Origin: Actinomycetes bacterium
GTDB taxonomy: Bacteria; Actinomycetota; Actinomycetes; Mycobacteriales; Mycobacteriaceae
Reading direction: 5' to 3'
Assembly (NCBI GenBank): GCA_023461275.1
Contig: JAEYMI010000013.1
Location: forward strand, 62,001-126,000
Length of the DNA stretch: 64,000 bases
A model generated the notes under the pieces. The model did no database searches. It had not been told where the DNA came from and saw only the letters and a list, made by a program, of their open reading frames with translations. The translations under genes were made by a program, and so were the position numbers. This document shows positions 14,933 to 23,540 of the stretch, one piece after another; positions within the stretch are counted from its first letter, which is position 1, and every line of letters starts with the position of its first letter.

Positions 14933-16102
14933 TCACTCGAGCCCGCCCACCGCCCACTCCACGCGGTTACCGCCGGCACGCTTGGCCTTGTACATCGCGG
15001 CGTCGGCGGCCGCGAGCGCGGTGTCGAGCATGTCGACGGTCGTCGCCACCGGCCAGGCGGTCACGATGCACGCCCCGACACTCGCGTGGACCGGGTAGTT
15101 CGGCGTCGACGTGGCCACCGCATCGCGGACACCGTCGCCCAGTCGATGCAGTTCGTCGTCGCCCCCGACGTCGGAGACCACCGCGAACTCCTCTCCACCC
15201 GTCCGCGCGACCAGCGCCTTGGGCGCGACGACGTTACGGACGGCGCGGACCACGTCGCGCAGGATCTCGTCGCCGACGCCATGGCCGTAGGTGTCGTTGA
15301 TGTTCTTGAAATCGTCGAGGTCGAGGACCAGCACGGCGACATGCGGCGGCACCTGGCCACCGCGCAGCTTCCGGACCAGGCCGGTGAATCCGCGTTCCAG
15401 GCCACGACGATTGAGTGCGCGGGTGAGCGGGTCATGGTCGGATTCGGCGACGTCGTCGCTGAGGACGTGCACGGCGATCTGCTGGCCGAACGGCACGGTG
15501 AAGATGCTCAGCACCGCGATGCAGCAGATGAACGCCCCCAGCAGACCCTCGCCGCGCATGATCACCTGCACAAAGAGGATCGCAACGATCACCCCCGAGA
15601 AGGCGAGCACTGCGGCCAGCATCCGCGTGTTGTGGAACAGCGCCACGTACGCGGCCAGCGCGGCATAGCAGCAGGTCCCGACCAGACCGACGAGCGGCTG
15701 ATGGATGACCAGCAGCGAGATCGCGAAGAGCACCGCGAGCAGCATCACCCTGATCAGCGACGTCCGGCGCGACGGCCATTGCCGCGACGCCAACCAGGAC
15801 ACCGCGATGACCAGTGCCGCGATGTTGTCGGTGATCAGGATGGCGCGCCGCAGGTTCGTCGGCGGCCCGCCTTCGACGACGAGCAGCAAGGTCGCGGCGA
15901 CGGCGACCACCAGAATGCTGATGCCGACACACAACCTGACCAGCGTGGAGACCCCACTGTCATCCAGCGAGCGGACCACCGTGTCGTACGCGTCGGGCGC
16001 TTCCCAGGCTGCGCGCACCGGCCCCGGCGGTCGCCCCGATGAAGAATCACCGGATGACACCCCCTCCGGTGACACCCCCTCCGGACGGCTTTGTGGGCCC
16101 AC
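14933..16102 (-). CDS. Membrane-bound diguanylate cyclase (GGDEF)
   Basis: A 389-residue protein. Residues about 50-200 form six or seven transmembrane helices, followed by a GGDEF domain from about 215 to 380. The active-site motif is GGEEF, a functional variant, preceded by DHDPLTRALNRRGLE and LDLDDFKNINDTYGHGVGD. It should make c-di-GMP from two GTP. The inhibitory I-site (RxxD just before the motif) is absent: that position reads APKA before LVARTGG. The N-terminus has short SPEGVSSGDSSSG-like repeats. No EAL domain is attached and no c-di-GMP effector is nearby. Confidence 0.9.
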   Translation of the reverse strand: MGPQSRPEGVSPEGVSSGDSSSGRPPGPVRAAWEAPDAYDTVVRSLDDSGVSTLVRLCVGISILVVAVAATLLLVVEGGPPTNLRRAILITDNIAALVIAVSWLASRQWPSRRTSLIRVMLLAVLFAISLLVIHQPLVGLVGTCCYAALAAYVALFHNTRMLAAVLAFSGVIVAILFVQVIMRGEGLLGAFICCIAVLSIFTVPFGQQIAVHVLSDDVAESDHDPLTRALNRRGLERGFTGLVRKLRGGQVPPHVAVLVLDLDDFKNINDTYGHGVGDEILRDVVRAVRNVVAPKALVARTGGEEFAVVSDVGGDDELHRLGDGVRDAVATSTPNYPVHASVGACIVTAWPVATTVDMLDTALAAADAAMYKAKRAGGNRVEWAVGGLE

Positions 16103-16278
16103 GATCTTCCTCCGACATCAACGCGCTCCCACCCCGGTGACCCAGCGTACTTTGCGATAATAAATTTTCGCCAGCCGTTAGTTCGATGACATCAAACTTG
16201 CTTGGATTCGACGGCGAACTCAGCACCGGCAGGTCACCGACGATCCACGACGCGACGGTCGTGACGTAACGGCCGGGA

Positions 16279-16977
16279 TCAGCGAGGCGTCGGGTTGCCG
16301 AGGTCGCCGATCTGATCGGCCACGGCGCGGGAGATCTCGTCGACCGACGTCCCAGCCCGGAAGGTGACCACCGCGACCTCGGTCCGGTCGGTGGCACCGA
16401 GTGCCGATCGAATGCGGGCGAGGCTGCGGTGCAGTCGTTCGGGCGTGGCGTCGGCGTCGCCCCGGATCATCGACCGCAGCAGGTAGTTGTGCGCCGACGT
16501 GATCGCCGCGGCGAAGGCGACGATGTGCACGGCGGATTCGTCGGTGATCCGCTCGCGCAGGAACTCCTCGAACATCCGTTGGTAGCGGTAGGTGGTGACC
16601 AGTTCGCGGTCGCGCAGTGAGGGCACCTCCTGGACCACCCGCATTCGACGCGAGGCCAGGTCGCGGGTGCGCAGGAAGTGGTCGAAGACCATTTCCGCGG
16701 CTCGGCACACCGCGATCCACGGGTCACCGTCGTCGGCGTCGAGCATGTCCGACACCCGGGCGAGCAGCACCTCGTGGTCAGCGAAGATGACGTCGTCCTT
16801 GGACCCGAACTGCCGGAAGAAGGTCCGACGCGAGACGCCCGCCGCTGCGGCGATGGCCTCGACGCTCGTGGATTCGTAACCGTTCTCGGCGAACAGCCGG
16901 ATCGATTCGGCCACGACATGCAGGCGGAAATCGCCGGCGTCGGCCCGCTCGTCGCGGCTCTGCTCGATGGAGGACAT
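16279..16977 (-). CDS. TetR-family regulator, divergent from the NCS1 permease cluster
   Basis: A 232-residue TetR protein. The helix-turn-helix lies at about residues 20-65 (IRLFAENGYESTSVEAIAAAAGVSRRTFFRQFGSKDDVIF), and the ligand domain follows. ATG 16977 was chosen because it starts immediately before the DNA-binding domain; the frame extends upstream but would run across the shared promoter. It probably represses the 17-21 kb cluster through the 36-bp operator at 17075-17110. Confidence 0.88.
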   Translation of the reverse strand: MSSIEQSRDERADAGDFRLHVVAESIRLFAENGYESTSVEAIAAAAGVSRRTFFRQFGSKDDVIFADHEVLLARVSDMLDADDGDPWIAVCRAAEMVFDHFLRTRDLASRRMRVVQEVPSLRDRELVTTYRYQRMFEEFLRERITDESAVHIVAFAAAITSAHNYLLRSMIRGDADATPERLHRSLARIRSALGATDRTEVAVVTFRAGTSVDEISRAVADQIGDLGNPTPR

Positions 16978-17074
16978 GGCACTCAGTATCACCCGACGAC
17001 GGGTCGGGACGGAACTGGTCGAAGTTTGCCCGGCGGTTACGCGACGAAACCGGCGCGTCACATTGATCAGCCAA

Positions 17075-17110
17075 ATTAAGTGACACTTCAATTCTGAAGT
17101 TCCACTTAAT
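17075..17110. promoter_or_regulatory. 36-bp inverted-repeat operator for the TetR protein
   Basis: Left arm ATTAAGTGACACTTCA and right arm TGAAGTTCCACTTAAT, 16 bp each with two mismatches, are separated by ATTC. It is an AT-rich island in GC-rich DNA, 14 bp upstream of the permease start and about 100 bp from the divergent TetR start, so it can cover the permease transcription or translation start. The dyad size suits two TetR dimers. Confidence 0.75.
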
Positions 17111-17123
17111 GCCAGGAGTTCAC

Positions 17124-18650
17124 ATGCACCCCGAACACCCGACGGTGACATCCCAGCCGAATGCGACGACCGAGATCGCCACCGACACGGACCCTCGCCT
17201 CACCAACAGCGACCTACTGCCCACCCCCACCCGACGATGGGGCGTCTACAGCATCTTCGCGCTGTGGATGGCCGATACCCACGCGATCAGCAACTACACC
17301 TTCGCCGCCGGGCTGTTCGTTCTCGGCCTGACGCCATGGCAGGTGTTCGCATCGCTGCTCATCGGGATCTCAGTCGTCTGCTGGTTCATGAACCGCATGG
17401 GCCTGGCCGGCCACACCACCGGCGTGCCGTTCCCGGTGCTGGCCCGTGCCAGCTTCGGAGTCTTCGGCGCCAACCTGCCCGCGCTCGTTCGGGCCATCAT
17501 GGCGATCTTCTGGTACGGCATCCAGACCTGGTTGGCGTCGGTGGCACTGGTCGTGCTCACCGTGCAGCTGGTGCCGTCTCTGGATCGCTACACCCACAAC
17601 TCGGTTCTCGGGCTGTCGACGCTGGGCTGGATCGCGTTCATGTTCATGTGGGGACTCCAACTCGCCCTGCTGACCCGCGGCATGGAGTTCATCCGTCGTA
17701 TCCAGGACTGGTGCACCGGCCCGCTGGTGTGGATCGTGATGATCTGCCTCGCGGGATACCTTCTCGTCAAGTCGAATTGGTCGATCAGCCTCACCGACTC
17801 GTTGAAGCCGCTGACCGGTGGTGAGCAGGGACATCAGATGCTCGTTGCGATCAGTCTGACCGTCGCCACCTTCCTCACCCTGGTCCTGAACTACGCCGAT
17901 TTCTCCCGATTCACCACCAGCCGACGCGCTTACACGCTCGGCAACATCCTCGGGCTGCCGGTCAACTTCACCCTCTTCGCCATCGCTTCGGTGATCACCA
18001 CGGCCGGTAGCGTCGTGGTGTTCGGCAAGCTCCTCACCGAACCGGTCGAGATCGTCGCCGCCATCGACAACCCGGCGGTCACCGTGATAGGTGCCGCGAG
18101 CTTCGTGATCGCCACCATCGGCATCAACGTCGTCGCCAACTTCGTCTCTCCCGCATACGATCTTGCCAACGTCTGGCCATCGAAGATCAACTTCACGCGT
18201 GGCGGTCTGATCGCCGCGGTGCTCGCGGTGGTCGTCACACCGTGGAACCTGTACTCCAATCCCGTTGTGGTCAACTACTTCCTCGGCGCACTCGCCGCCT
18301 TCCTCGGGCCGCTGGTCGCGATTCTGCTGATCGACTTCTACCGGGTCCGACGCTGCACCATCGACGTCGACGCCCTGTTCAGCGCCGCACCCGACGCCGC
18401 GTACACCTACTGGCACGGATGGAACCCCAAGGCACTCATCGCTTTTGTTCCGTCCGCGGCGATCTGCGCAGTGCTGGCGCTCGTTCCGGCGTTCGCCACC
18501 GCCGCCCCGTTCGCATGGATCCTCGGCATGGTGTTGGCCGGCGGAATCTACCTCGCCCTCAACCGCGGTGGCGCGACGCCGGCAACACCCGCCCCTTCGG
18601 CGAGCGCCGTGCCCGGCACCGAGCCGGCAGCGCCGGAGCCGGTCGCGTGA
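17124..18650 (+). CDS. NCS1-family nucleobase/hydantoin:cation symporter
   Basis: A 508-residue membrane protein with about twelve helices. NCS1 features are the N-terminal RRWGVYSIFALWMADTHAIS, LARASFGVFGANLPALVRAI and the TM6-like NYADFSRFTTSRR. NCS1 carriers import uracil, cytosine, allantoin, purines or hydantoins. The start ATG 17124 has AGGAG at 17114-17118. It is first in a cluster whose second gene resembles hydantoin/allantoin racemases, so an imidazolidine-type or similar nitrogen compound is a plausible substrate. The C-terminus has a Pro/Ala-rich tail. Its stop overlaps the next start (GTGA). Confidence 0.9.
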   Translation: MHPEHPTVTSQPNATTEIATDTDPRLTNSDLLPTPTRRWGVYSIFALWMADTHAISNYTFAAGLFVLGLTPWQVFASLLIGISVVCWFMNRMGLAGHTTGVPFPVLARASFGVFGANLPALVRAIMAIFWYGIQTWLASVALVVLTVQLVPSLDRYTHNSVLGLSTLGWIAFMFMWGLQLALLTRGMEFIRRIQDWCTGPLVWIVMICLAGYLLVKSNWSISLTDSLKPLTGGEQGHQMLVAISLTVATFLTLVLNYADFSRFTTSRRAYTLGNILGLPVNFTLFAIASVITTAGSVVVFGKLLTEPVEIVAAIDNPAVTVIGAASFVIATIGINVVANFVSPAYDLANVWPSKINFTRGGLIAAVLAVVVTPWNLYSNPVVVNYFLGALAAFLGPLVAILLIDFYRVRRCTIDVDALFSAAPDAAYTYWHGWNPKALIAFVPSAAICAVLALVPAFATAAPFAWILGMVLAGGIYLALNRGGATPATPAPSASAVPGTEPAAPEPVA

Positions 18651-19348
18651 TCATCACCGTCATCAATCCCAATCGCATCGACGCCTGCACCGCGGTCATC
18701 GATCACCATGTGCAGCAATGGTTTCCCGACGTCGACGTACGGGTGGTGTCGCCGACGTTCGGGCCGGCCGAACTCACCGGAGAGTACGAGGCCGCGCTCT
18801 GTGTGGCGGGAGTCCTCGACACCGTCGCAACCACGGCGAGCACCTCCGACGGATACGTCCTCGCCGGATTCGGCGAACCCGGTTCGGAGGCCGCCCGAGA
18901 GTACGCACGACGCCCAGTGGTCGACATCACCGAGGCGGGGCCCATCCGCGCGTTGCTGCACGGGCGGCGGTATGCGGTGGTCACCAGCACCACCGCGGCG
19001 GTGCCTCTGGTGGAAGACCGGTTGCGCTGCCTGGGATTCGACGGTCGATGCCGAGCGGTCCGAGCCATCGAGATGGGCGTACCGGACATGATCGACGACC
19101 GTGAGCGGGCACGTGAGGCCATTGATCAACAGGTCAAGGCCTTGGTTGCCGACGGGCATTCCGGTGCGGTCGTCCTCGGCTGCGGCGGGATGACCGGGTT
19201 GGCCGACGAGATCGACCCGCCGCCGGGCATCGTCCTCGTCGACGCCGTGCGCGTCGGCATCTCGTTGGCCATCGGCATGATCACCGATGACCCTCGCGCC
19301 CAACACAACACAGCCCAACCGATTCCCAGGTCAGGAGAAGCACCATGA
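18647..19348 (+). CDS. Asp/Glu/hydantoin racemase superfamily protein
   Basis: A 233-residue member of the Asp/Glu racemase fold, closest in pattern to hydantoin or allantoin racemases: ITVINPNRIDACTAVIDHH at the N-terminus, AALCVAGVLDT, and VVLGCGGMTGLADEI with a conserved Cys near the C-terminus. The other expected catalytic Cys region (conventionally near residue 80) reads GFGEPG and has no Cys, so it may be a one-Cys variant or a decarboxylase or isomerase relative. The GTG start overlaps the permease stop. No hydantoinase or carbamoylase is present in this cluster. Confidence 0.75.
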   Translation: MIITVINPNRIDACTAVIDHHVQQWFPDVDVRVVSPTFGPAELTGEYEAALCVAGVLDTVATTASTSDGYVLAGFGEPGSEAAREYARRPVVDITEAGPIRALLHGRRYAVVTSTTAAVPLVEDRLRCLGFDGRCRAVRAIEMGVPDMIDDRERAREAIDQQVKALVADGHSGAVVLGCGGMTGLADEIDPPPGIVLVDAVRVGISLAIGMITDDPRAQHNTAQPIPRSGEAP

Positions 19349-19863
19349 CATCGACGTCCACGGATGTACTCACCGAACTCATCGCACGCCACCGGGTCTC
19401 CGACCGCATGTCGGCCTACCTCGACAGCTGCGACGTCTCCAAGGACGCCACCGAGATCGCGTCACACTTCCTCGTCGACGGCGTGTGGGAAGGAGTGGGC
19501 CGTAACGTCGAGTTCGGTTGCGCACGTGGCCGGCCGGCGATTGCCGAGCTGTTCGCATCAGTACCCGAGCGCCAGCCGTTCACCGTTCATTACCTCACCA
19601 ACCCCCGAATCGAGGTGGTGAATCCCGACGAAGCCGTCGGTCACTGGCTGTGCTTCGAGCCGTCCACCATTCGGGGCGGGACCATGCCGGTGTGGATCGG
19701 TCTGCGCTACCACGTCGATTTCGGCAGACAGGGCGATGACTGGCTGATCTCGCATCTGAGGTGCGACACGCTGTTCGCCACCCCATTCGACACCGGTTGG
19801 GGTGTGGAGATGTTCACCCCCGTCACCGCGACCGAACCACGCATCACTACCGAGACAAACTAG
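19345..19863 (+). CDS. SnoaL-like/NTF2-fold protein
   Basis: A 172-residue protein of the SnoaL-like type: an N-terminal helix pair with YLDSCDVSKDATEIASHF and VWEGVGRN, then beta strands ending DDWLISHLRCDTLF. Such proteins are small ring-hydroxylating subunits, cyclases or accessory proteins; a metal site is not obvious. The start overlaps the racemase stop (ATGA) and has AGGAG upstream. Its role in the cluster is unknown; processing of the imported compound is inferred from position. Confidence 0.75.
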   Translation: MTSTSTDVLTELIARHRVSDRMSAYLDSCDVSKDATEIASHFLVDGVWEGVGRNVEFGCARGRPAIAELFASVPERQPFTVHYLTNPRIEVVNPDEAVGHWLCFEPSTIRGGTMPVWIGLRYHVDFGRQGDDWLISHLRCDTLFATPFDTGWGVEMFTPVTATEPRITTETN

Positions 19864-19873
19864 AGGACAACCA

Positions 19874-20932
19874 ATGATGTTCAACGACAACACCACCCAA
19901 CCCGACAACCCTGCCGAGCCCGACCGCACCGCCGAACCCGAGAGCACAGTCGACACCCTGACCGTCGCCGACATCCCCGTCATCGACCTCACCGATCTTC
20001 GCACCGGTGATCTGCACCGCAGACGTGAGATCGGGTCGCAGATCGACGATGCCAATCGTCGTGTCGGATTCCTCGTCATCACCGGACACGGCGTCGACGA
20101 CGCGCTCATCTCGGCAATGCATGACGTCACCGAGGCGTTCTTCGCCCTCGATGCGCAGACCAAATTGCAATGGCGACAGCCTGATCCGGCCATCAGCCGT
20201 GGGTTCATCCCCTCCCGGGAACGGTCCCTGGCCGCGTCCGGCGCCGGCGACGCTGTCTATTCCGAACGCGACCACGTCGAGTACTTCGCGGCCGGGCCAC
20301 TCGATGCCGATGGCACCGGGATCTTCGATCACGCCAACATCTGGCCCAGCGCACCCGACGATCTCCGCGCGATCTGGGAAAACTATTACCGGGCACTGGA
20401 ATCCGTGGCCAGTACGCTGCTGCGGGGTTTCGCACTCGGGCTCGGGGTCGACGAGAACTATTTCGACGCCTCGTGCGGGCACCACTGTTCGGTGTTGTTC
20501 GCCAACGGATATCCGCCGGCCGACGCACCACCACGTCCCGGGAGTGTCCGCCTCGGTGAACACACCGACTACGGCAGCCTGACGATCCTCTACCGCGACG
20601 AACGGCCCAGCGGGTTGCAGGTGATGCAGGGCGGCCACTGGCGGGCCGTCCCCGACATTCCCGGGTCCTTCGTCGTCAATATCGGCGACCTGATGGCCCG
20701 GTGGACCAATGACAGGTGGGTCTCGACGCTGCACCGCGTCGCACATCCGCCGATGACGTCGATCGGTCAGCGTCGCCTGTCGATTCCGTTCTTCCACCAA
20801 CCCGATCCCGATGCCGAGATCAGCGCGATCCCGACGTGCGTCACCGAGGGCGAGGAGCCGCACTACCCGGCGATCACCTCCGGGCAGAACTACCTCGACA
20901 AGACGAGGAGGTCGATGACGCCGACTCGCTGA
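19874..20932 (+). CDS. Isopenicillin-N-synthase-like Fe(II)/2-oxoglutarate dioxygenase
   Basis: A 352-residue non-haem iron oxygenase. The facial triad is visible in GEHTDYGSLTIL (His, Asp) and STLHRVAHPP (His), followed by the co-substrate arginine in RRLSIPFF. The N-terminal DIOX_N region has IPVIDLTDL and GFLVITGHGV. Enzymes of this subgroup hydroxylate or oxidatively open small substrates. ATG 19874 has GAGGA upstream. A second family member at 31178-32242 is not linked to this cluster. Here it probably acts on the compound brought in by the NCS1 carrier. Confidence 0.88.
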   Translation: MMFNDNTTQPDNPAEPDRTAEPESTVDTLTVADIPVIDLTDLRTGDLHRRREIGSQIDDANRRVGFLVITGHGVDDALISAMHDVTEAFFALDAQTKLQWRQPDPAISRGFIPSRERSLAASGAGDAVYSERDHVEYFAAGPLDADGTGIFDHANIWPSAPDDLRAIWENYYRALESVASTLLRGFALGLGVDENYFDASCGHHCSVLFANGYPPADAPPRPGSVRLGEHTDYGSLTILYRDERPSGLQVMQGGHWRAVPDIPGSFVVNIGDLMARWTNDRWVSTLHRVAHPPMTSIGQRRLSIPFFHQPDPDAEISAIPTCVTEGEEPHYPAITSGQNYLDKTRRSMTPTR

Positions 20933-20979
20933 GCGGGCTCGCCACTTCGAACAGGGCGTCGAACCGGTTGAATGGATGC

Positions 20980-21576
20980 GTGGACAAACGACCCGTCACC
21001 CGCCGCCCGACCGCCGATGTCGGCGTCGCGCTGCGCGCCGCCCGTCAGGCGAGGTCGCTGACCCTCAACGATGTCGCTTCGGCGGTCGGGGTGTCGGCGA
21101 GTGCGCTGAGCCAGATCGAGAACGGCAAGGTCCAGCCGACGATGAAGCGGCTCTACGACATCGTCGAGTTCCTCGATGTTCCCCTCGACCAGGTTTTCGG
21201 CGGCGCGGAGCAGGTGGAGATCGGGTCGGTGCGGGTCGCGCGCGCCGGCCAGCACTCGGAGCTGACGCTCGAGGACGGGGTGACGTGGCAACAGGTCACC
21301 CCGCCCGACGAGTCCCACACCGAAGTGCTGGTGGTCGATTACCCGCCGGGCGCACGCGTTTCGGAGTCGACGGAGTTCATCCGACACCGCGGCCGCGAGA
21401 CCGGCTACGTGCTGTCCGGCGCACTCGTCGTCGAACTCGGCGATGCCAGTTACACATTGGGATGCAGCGACTCGATCACCTTTGATTCCACCACCCCGCA
21501 CCGGGTGTCGAATCCACACGACGAGGCGGCGCGGGCGGTGTGGGTGACGTTCTCCGATCGTCACAGCGTGCGCTGA
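20980..21576 (+). CDS. XRE-family regulator with C-terminal cupin
   Basis: A 198-residue two-domain regulator. The helix-turn-helix spans about residues 15-70 (VALRAARQARSLTLNDVASAVGVSASALSQIENGKVQPTMK) and the cupin sensory domain about residues 105-190 (RGRETGYVLSGALVVELG). Proteins of this design regulate catabolic clusters by binding a small molecule in the cupin. GTG 20980 was chosen; TTG 20968 is an alternative. It closes the 17-21 kb cluster, giving it two regulators with the divergent TetR. Confidence 0.85.
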   Translation: MDKRPVTRRPTADVGVALRAARQARSLTLNDVASAVGVSASALSQIENGKVQPTMKRLYDIVEFLDVPLDQVFGGAEQVEIGSVRVARAGQHSELTLEDGVTWQQVTPPDESHTEVLVVDYPPGARVSESTEFIRHRGRETGYVLSGALVVELGDASYTLGCSDSITFDSTTPHRVSNPHDEAARAVWVTFSDRHSVR

Positions 21577-21607
21577 GGCGACGCACCGCAGCACGTCGAC
21601 TCAGCCA

Positions 21608-23278
21608 CTACTCGGTGGCCGCCTTCTGCCGCAGCTCGAACTTGAGCACCTTGCCGGTGGCGGTGCGGGGCAGGTCGTCGGCGAAGACGATATCGCGCGG
21701 GACCTTGTAGCCGGCGAGCAACGTTTTGGCGTAGGCGACGAGCTCGTCGCCGGACAGCGTTGCACCCGGCTGCAGCAGGACGTAGGCGCGTGGGCGTTCA
21801 CCCCACTTCTCGTCGGGAACCCCGACGACGGCGACGTCGAGCACCGAATCATGGCTCACCAGAGCCTGTTCCACCTCGACGGTGGAGATGTTCTCACCGC
21901 CGGAGATGATGATGTCCTTGGCGCGGTCGCGGAGCTGGATGTAGCCGTCGGGGTGCATCACGCCGAGGTCACCGGTGTGAAACCACCCGCCGTCGAAGGC
22001 GCGTGCGGTGGCGTCGGGATCCTTGAAATAGCCTGCCATCACATTGTTTCCGCGCAGCACGATCTCCCCCATCGTCGACGCGTCGGCGGGTACGTCGTGC
22101 ATCTCGGAGTCGACGACGCGGGCGGTCTCGGCCTGCACCATGCCCACGCCCTGGCGTGAGAGTTTCGCGGCGCGCTCCGGCGCGGGCAGCTCGTCCCAGT
22201 CCTTCTGGTACTCGCAGATCGTGTACGGACCGTAGACCTCGGTCAGCCCGTAGACGTGTACGACGGTGATGCCGAGCGACTCGAGGTGGGCGATGATCGT
22301 CGGCGATGGCGGCGCACCGGCGGTGGTGATGCGCAGCGTCGAAACCCGATGTGCGCGTGGCGAACCGGCGATCGTGGTGCAGACCGTCGGTGCGCCACAC
22401 ATGTGGGTCACGCCGAGGTCGTCGATGGCGTCCCACACCGCGTCGGCGCGCACCGCCCGGAGGCACACGTGCACGCCGGAGGCCTGAGTGACCGCCCACG
22501 GCGTGCACCAACCGTTGCAGTGGAACATCGGCAACGTCCACAGGTAGCGCGTCGACGACGTGAACTGGTTGTGGAACGTCTCACCGAAGGAGTTGAGGTA
22601 CGCGCCTCGGTGGGTGTACATGACGCCCTTGGGTTTTCCGGTGGTACCGGAGGTGTAGTTGATCGAGATGACGCGGTCCTCGTCGTCGACGGTCCACGGC
22701 AGATCCGGGCCGTCGCCGCGCGCCCCGAGATAATCCGGATACGACGCGAGCCCCGAAATCCCGGACGCGCCAACATCTCCCGGAACCGTGCCGAACTCGG
22801 CGTCGGTGATCTCGACGATCGTCTCCAGCGCCGGGATCTCGTCGACGATGGTGGCGACGGTGTGCCGGTACTCGGCGTCGAAGAACAGTGTGGTCGCCTC
22901 GGCGTGGTTGAGGATGTAGACCAGTTCGGGTCCGGCCAGGCGTGAGTTGAGCGCGACGAGCACTCCACCGGCCAGCGGTACCGCGAAGTGCGCGATCAGC
23001 ATCTCGGGGATGTTCGGTGACAGGACGGCGACGCGATCGCCGTCGGAGATGTGGGTGCGCAACGCGCGGGCGAGCCGCTGCACCTCGTCGGCGAAGTCGC
23101 TGTAGGTCCAGCGACGCTGCCCGTAGACGATCGCCTCGCGGCGGCCGAACACCGACGACGACCGCTCCAGAAAGCGCAGCGGCGTCAGCTCCGAGCGGTT
23201 GGCGCTGCCACAGTCGATGCGGCCGAACGCGGCGTCGAGGTCGGTGAAGGGGTTGTCGGTAACCATGGGGCCGGACAT
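21608..23278 (-). CDS. Acyl-CoA synthetase (FadD-like AMP-dependent ligase)
   Basis: A 556-residue adenylate-forming enzyme that activates a carboxylic acid to its CoA thioester using ATP. Core motifs are YTSGTTGKPKGVMYTHRG (P-loop), YGLTEVYGP, GWFHTGDLGV, RDRAKDIIISGGENIS and the C-terminal lysine in PRTATGKVLK. ATG 23278 is preceded by AGGAG. The substrate is probably a medium- or long-chain fatty acid or related acid; the exact chain length cannot be read. It converges with the XRE-cupin gene. Confidence 0.9.
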   Translation of the reverse strand: MSGPMVTDNPFTDLDAAFGRIDCGSANRSELTPLRFLERSSSVFGRREAIVYGQRRWTYSDFADEVQRLARALRTHISDGDRVAVLSPNIPEMLIAHFAVPLAGGVLVALNSRLAGPELVYILNHAEATTLFFDAEYRHTVATIVDEIPALETIVEITDAEFGTVPGDVGASGISGLASYPDYLGARGDGPDLPWTVDDEDRVISINYTSGTTGKPKGVMYTHRGAYLNSFGETFHNQFTSSTRYLWTLPMFHCNGWCTPWAVTQASGVHVCLRAVRADAVWDAIDDLGVTHMCGAPTVCTTIAGSPRAHRVSTLRITTAGAPPSPTIIAHLESLGITVVHVYGLTEVYGPYTICEYQKDWDELPAPERAAKLSRQGVGMVQAETARVVDSEMHDVPADASTMGEIVLRGNNVMAGYFKDPDATARAFDGGWFHTGDLGVMHPDGYIQLRDRAKDIIISGGENISTVEVEQALVSHDSVLDVAVVGVPDEKWGERPRAYVLLQPGATLSGDELVAYAKTLLAGYKVPRDIVFADDLPRTATGKVLKFELRQKAATE

Positions 23279-23540
23279 GGGCGTGCTCCTGGATCGAAGA
23301 GTGTGCGCCCGTGACGCGCGCAACGTTTGGCGTGTGACGAGGTTATGGACCACAATCATCCGAGGTCCACCCCCGTAAGGGGGTGAAGTGGCGGTCCGGC
23401 GCCTCACGGGTGTTCGTCGGAGGGACTCGCGACTTTGGCTTGTGACGCTATTGTTTGTGAGTCCGTAACGCTATTGTGTCCAAAGAGTTCGGGTAGATGC
23501 GCGGGGTTTGAGGTTGCGCTGGGTTGAGGGGGAGCGATTC
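23279..23540. promoter_or_regulatory. Divergent spacer with hairpin and 13-bp direct repeat
   Basis: The spacer holds an 18-base hairpin CACCCCCGTAAGGGGGTG (23369-23386) and two direct copies of GT(G/A)ACGCTATTGT at 23442-23454 and 23465-23477, offset by 23 bp. The repeats sit 64-99 bp upstream of the secreted-protein start and look like a tandem activator site. GGGGGAG at about 23527-23533 is the ribosome-binding site. Confidence 0.5.

Noticed and set aside
16103..16278. Small gene between the diguanylate cyclase and TetR genes
   Set aside because: The spacer is AT-richer and holds a weak hairpin (GCGATAATAAATTTTCGC), but no frame has a ribosome-binding site or sensible composition. It is treated as promoter sequence.
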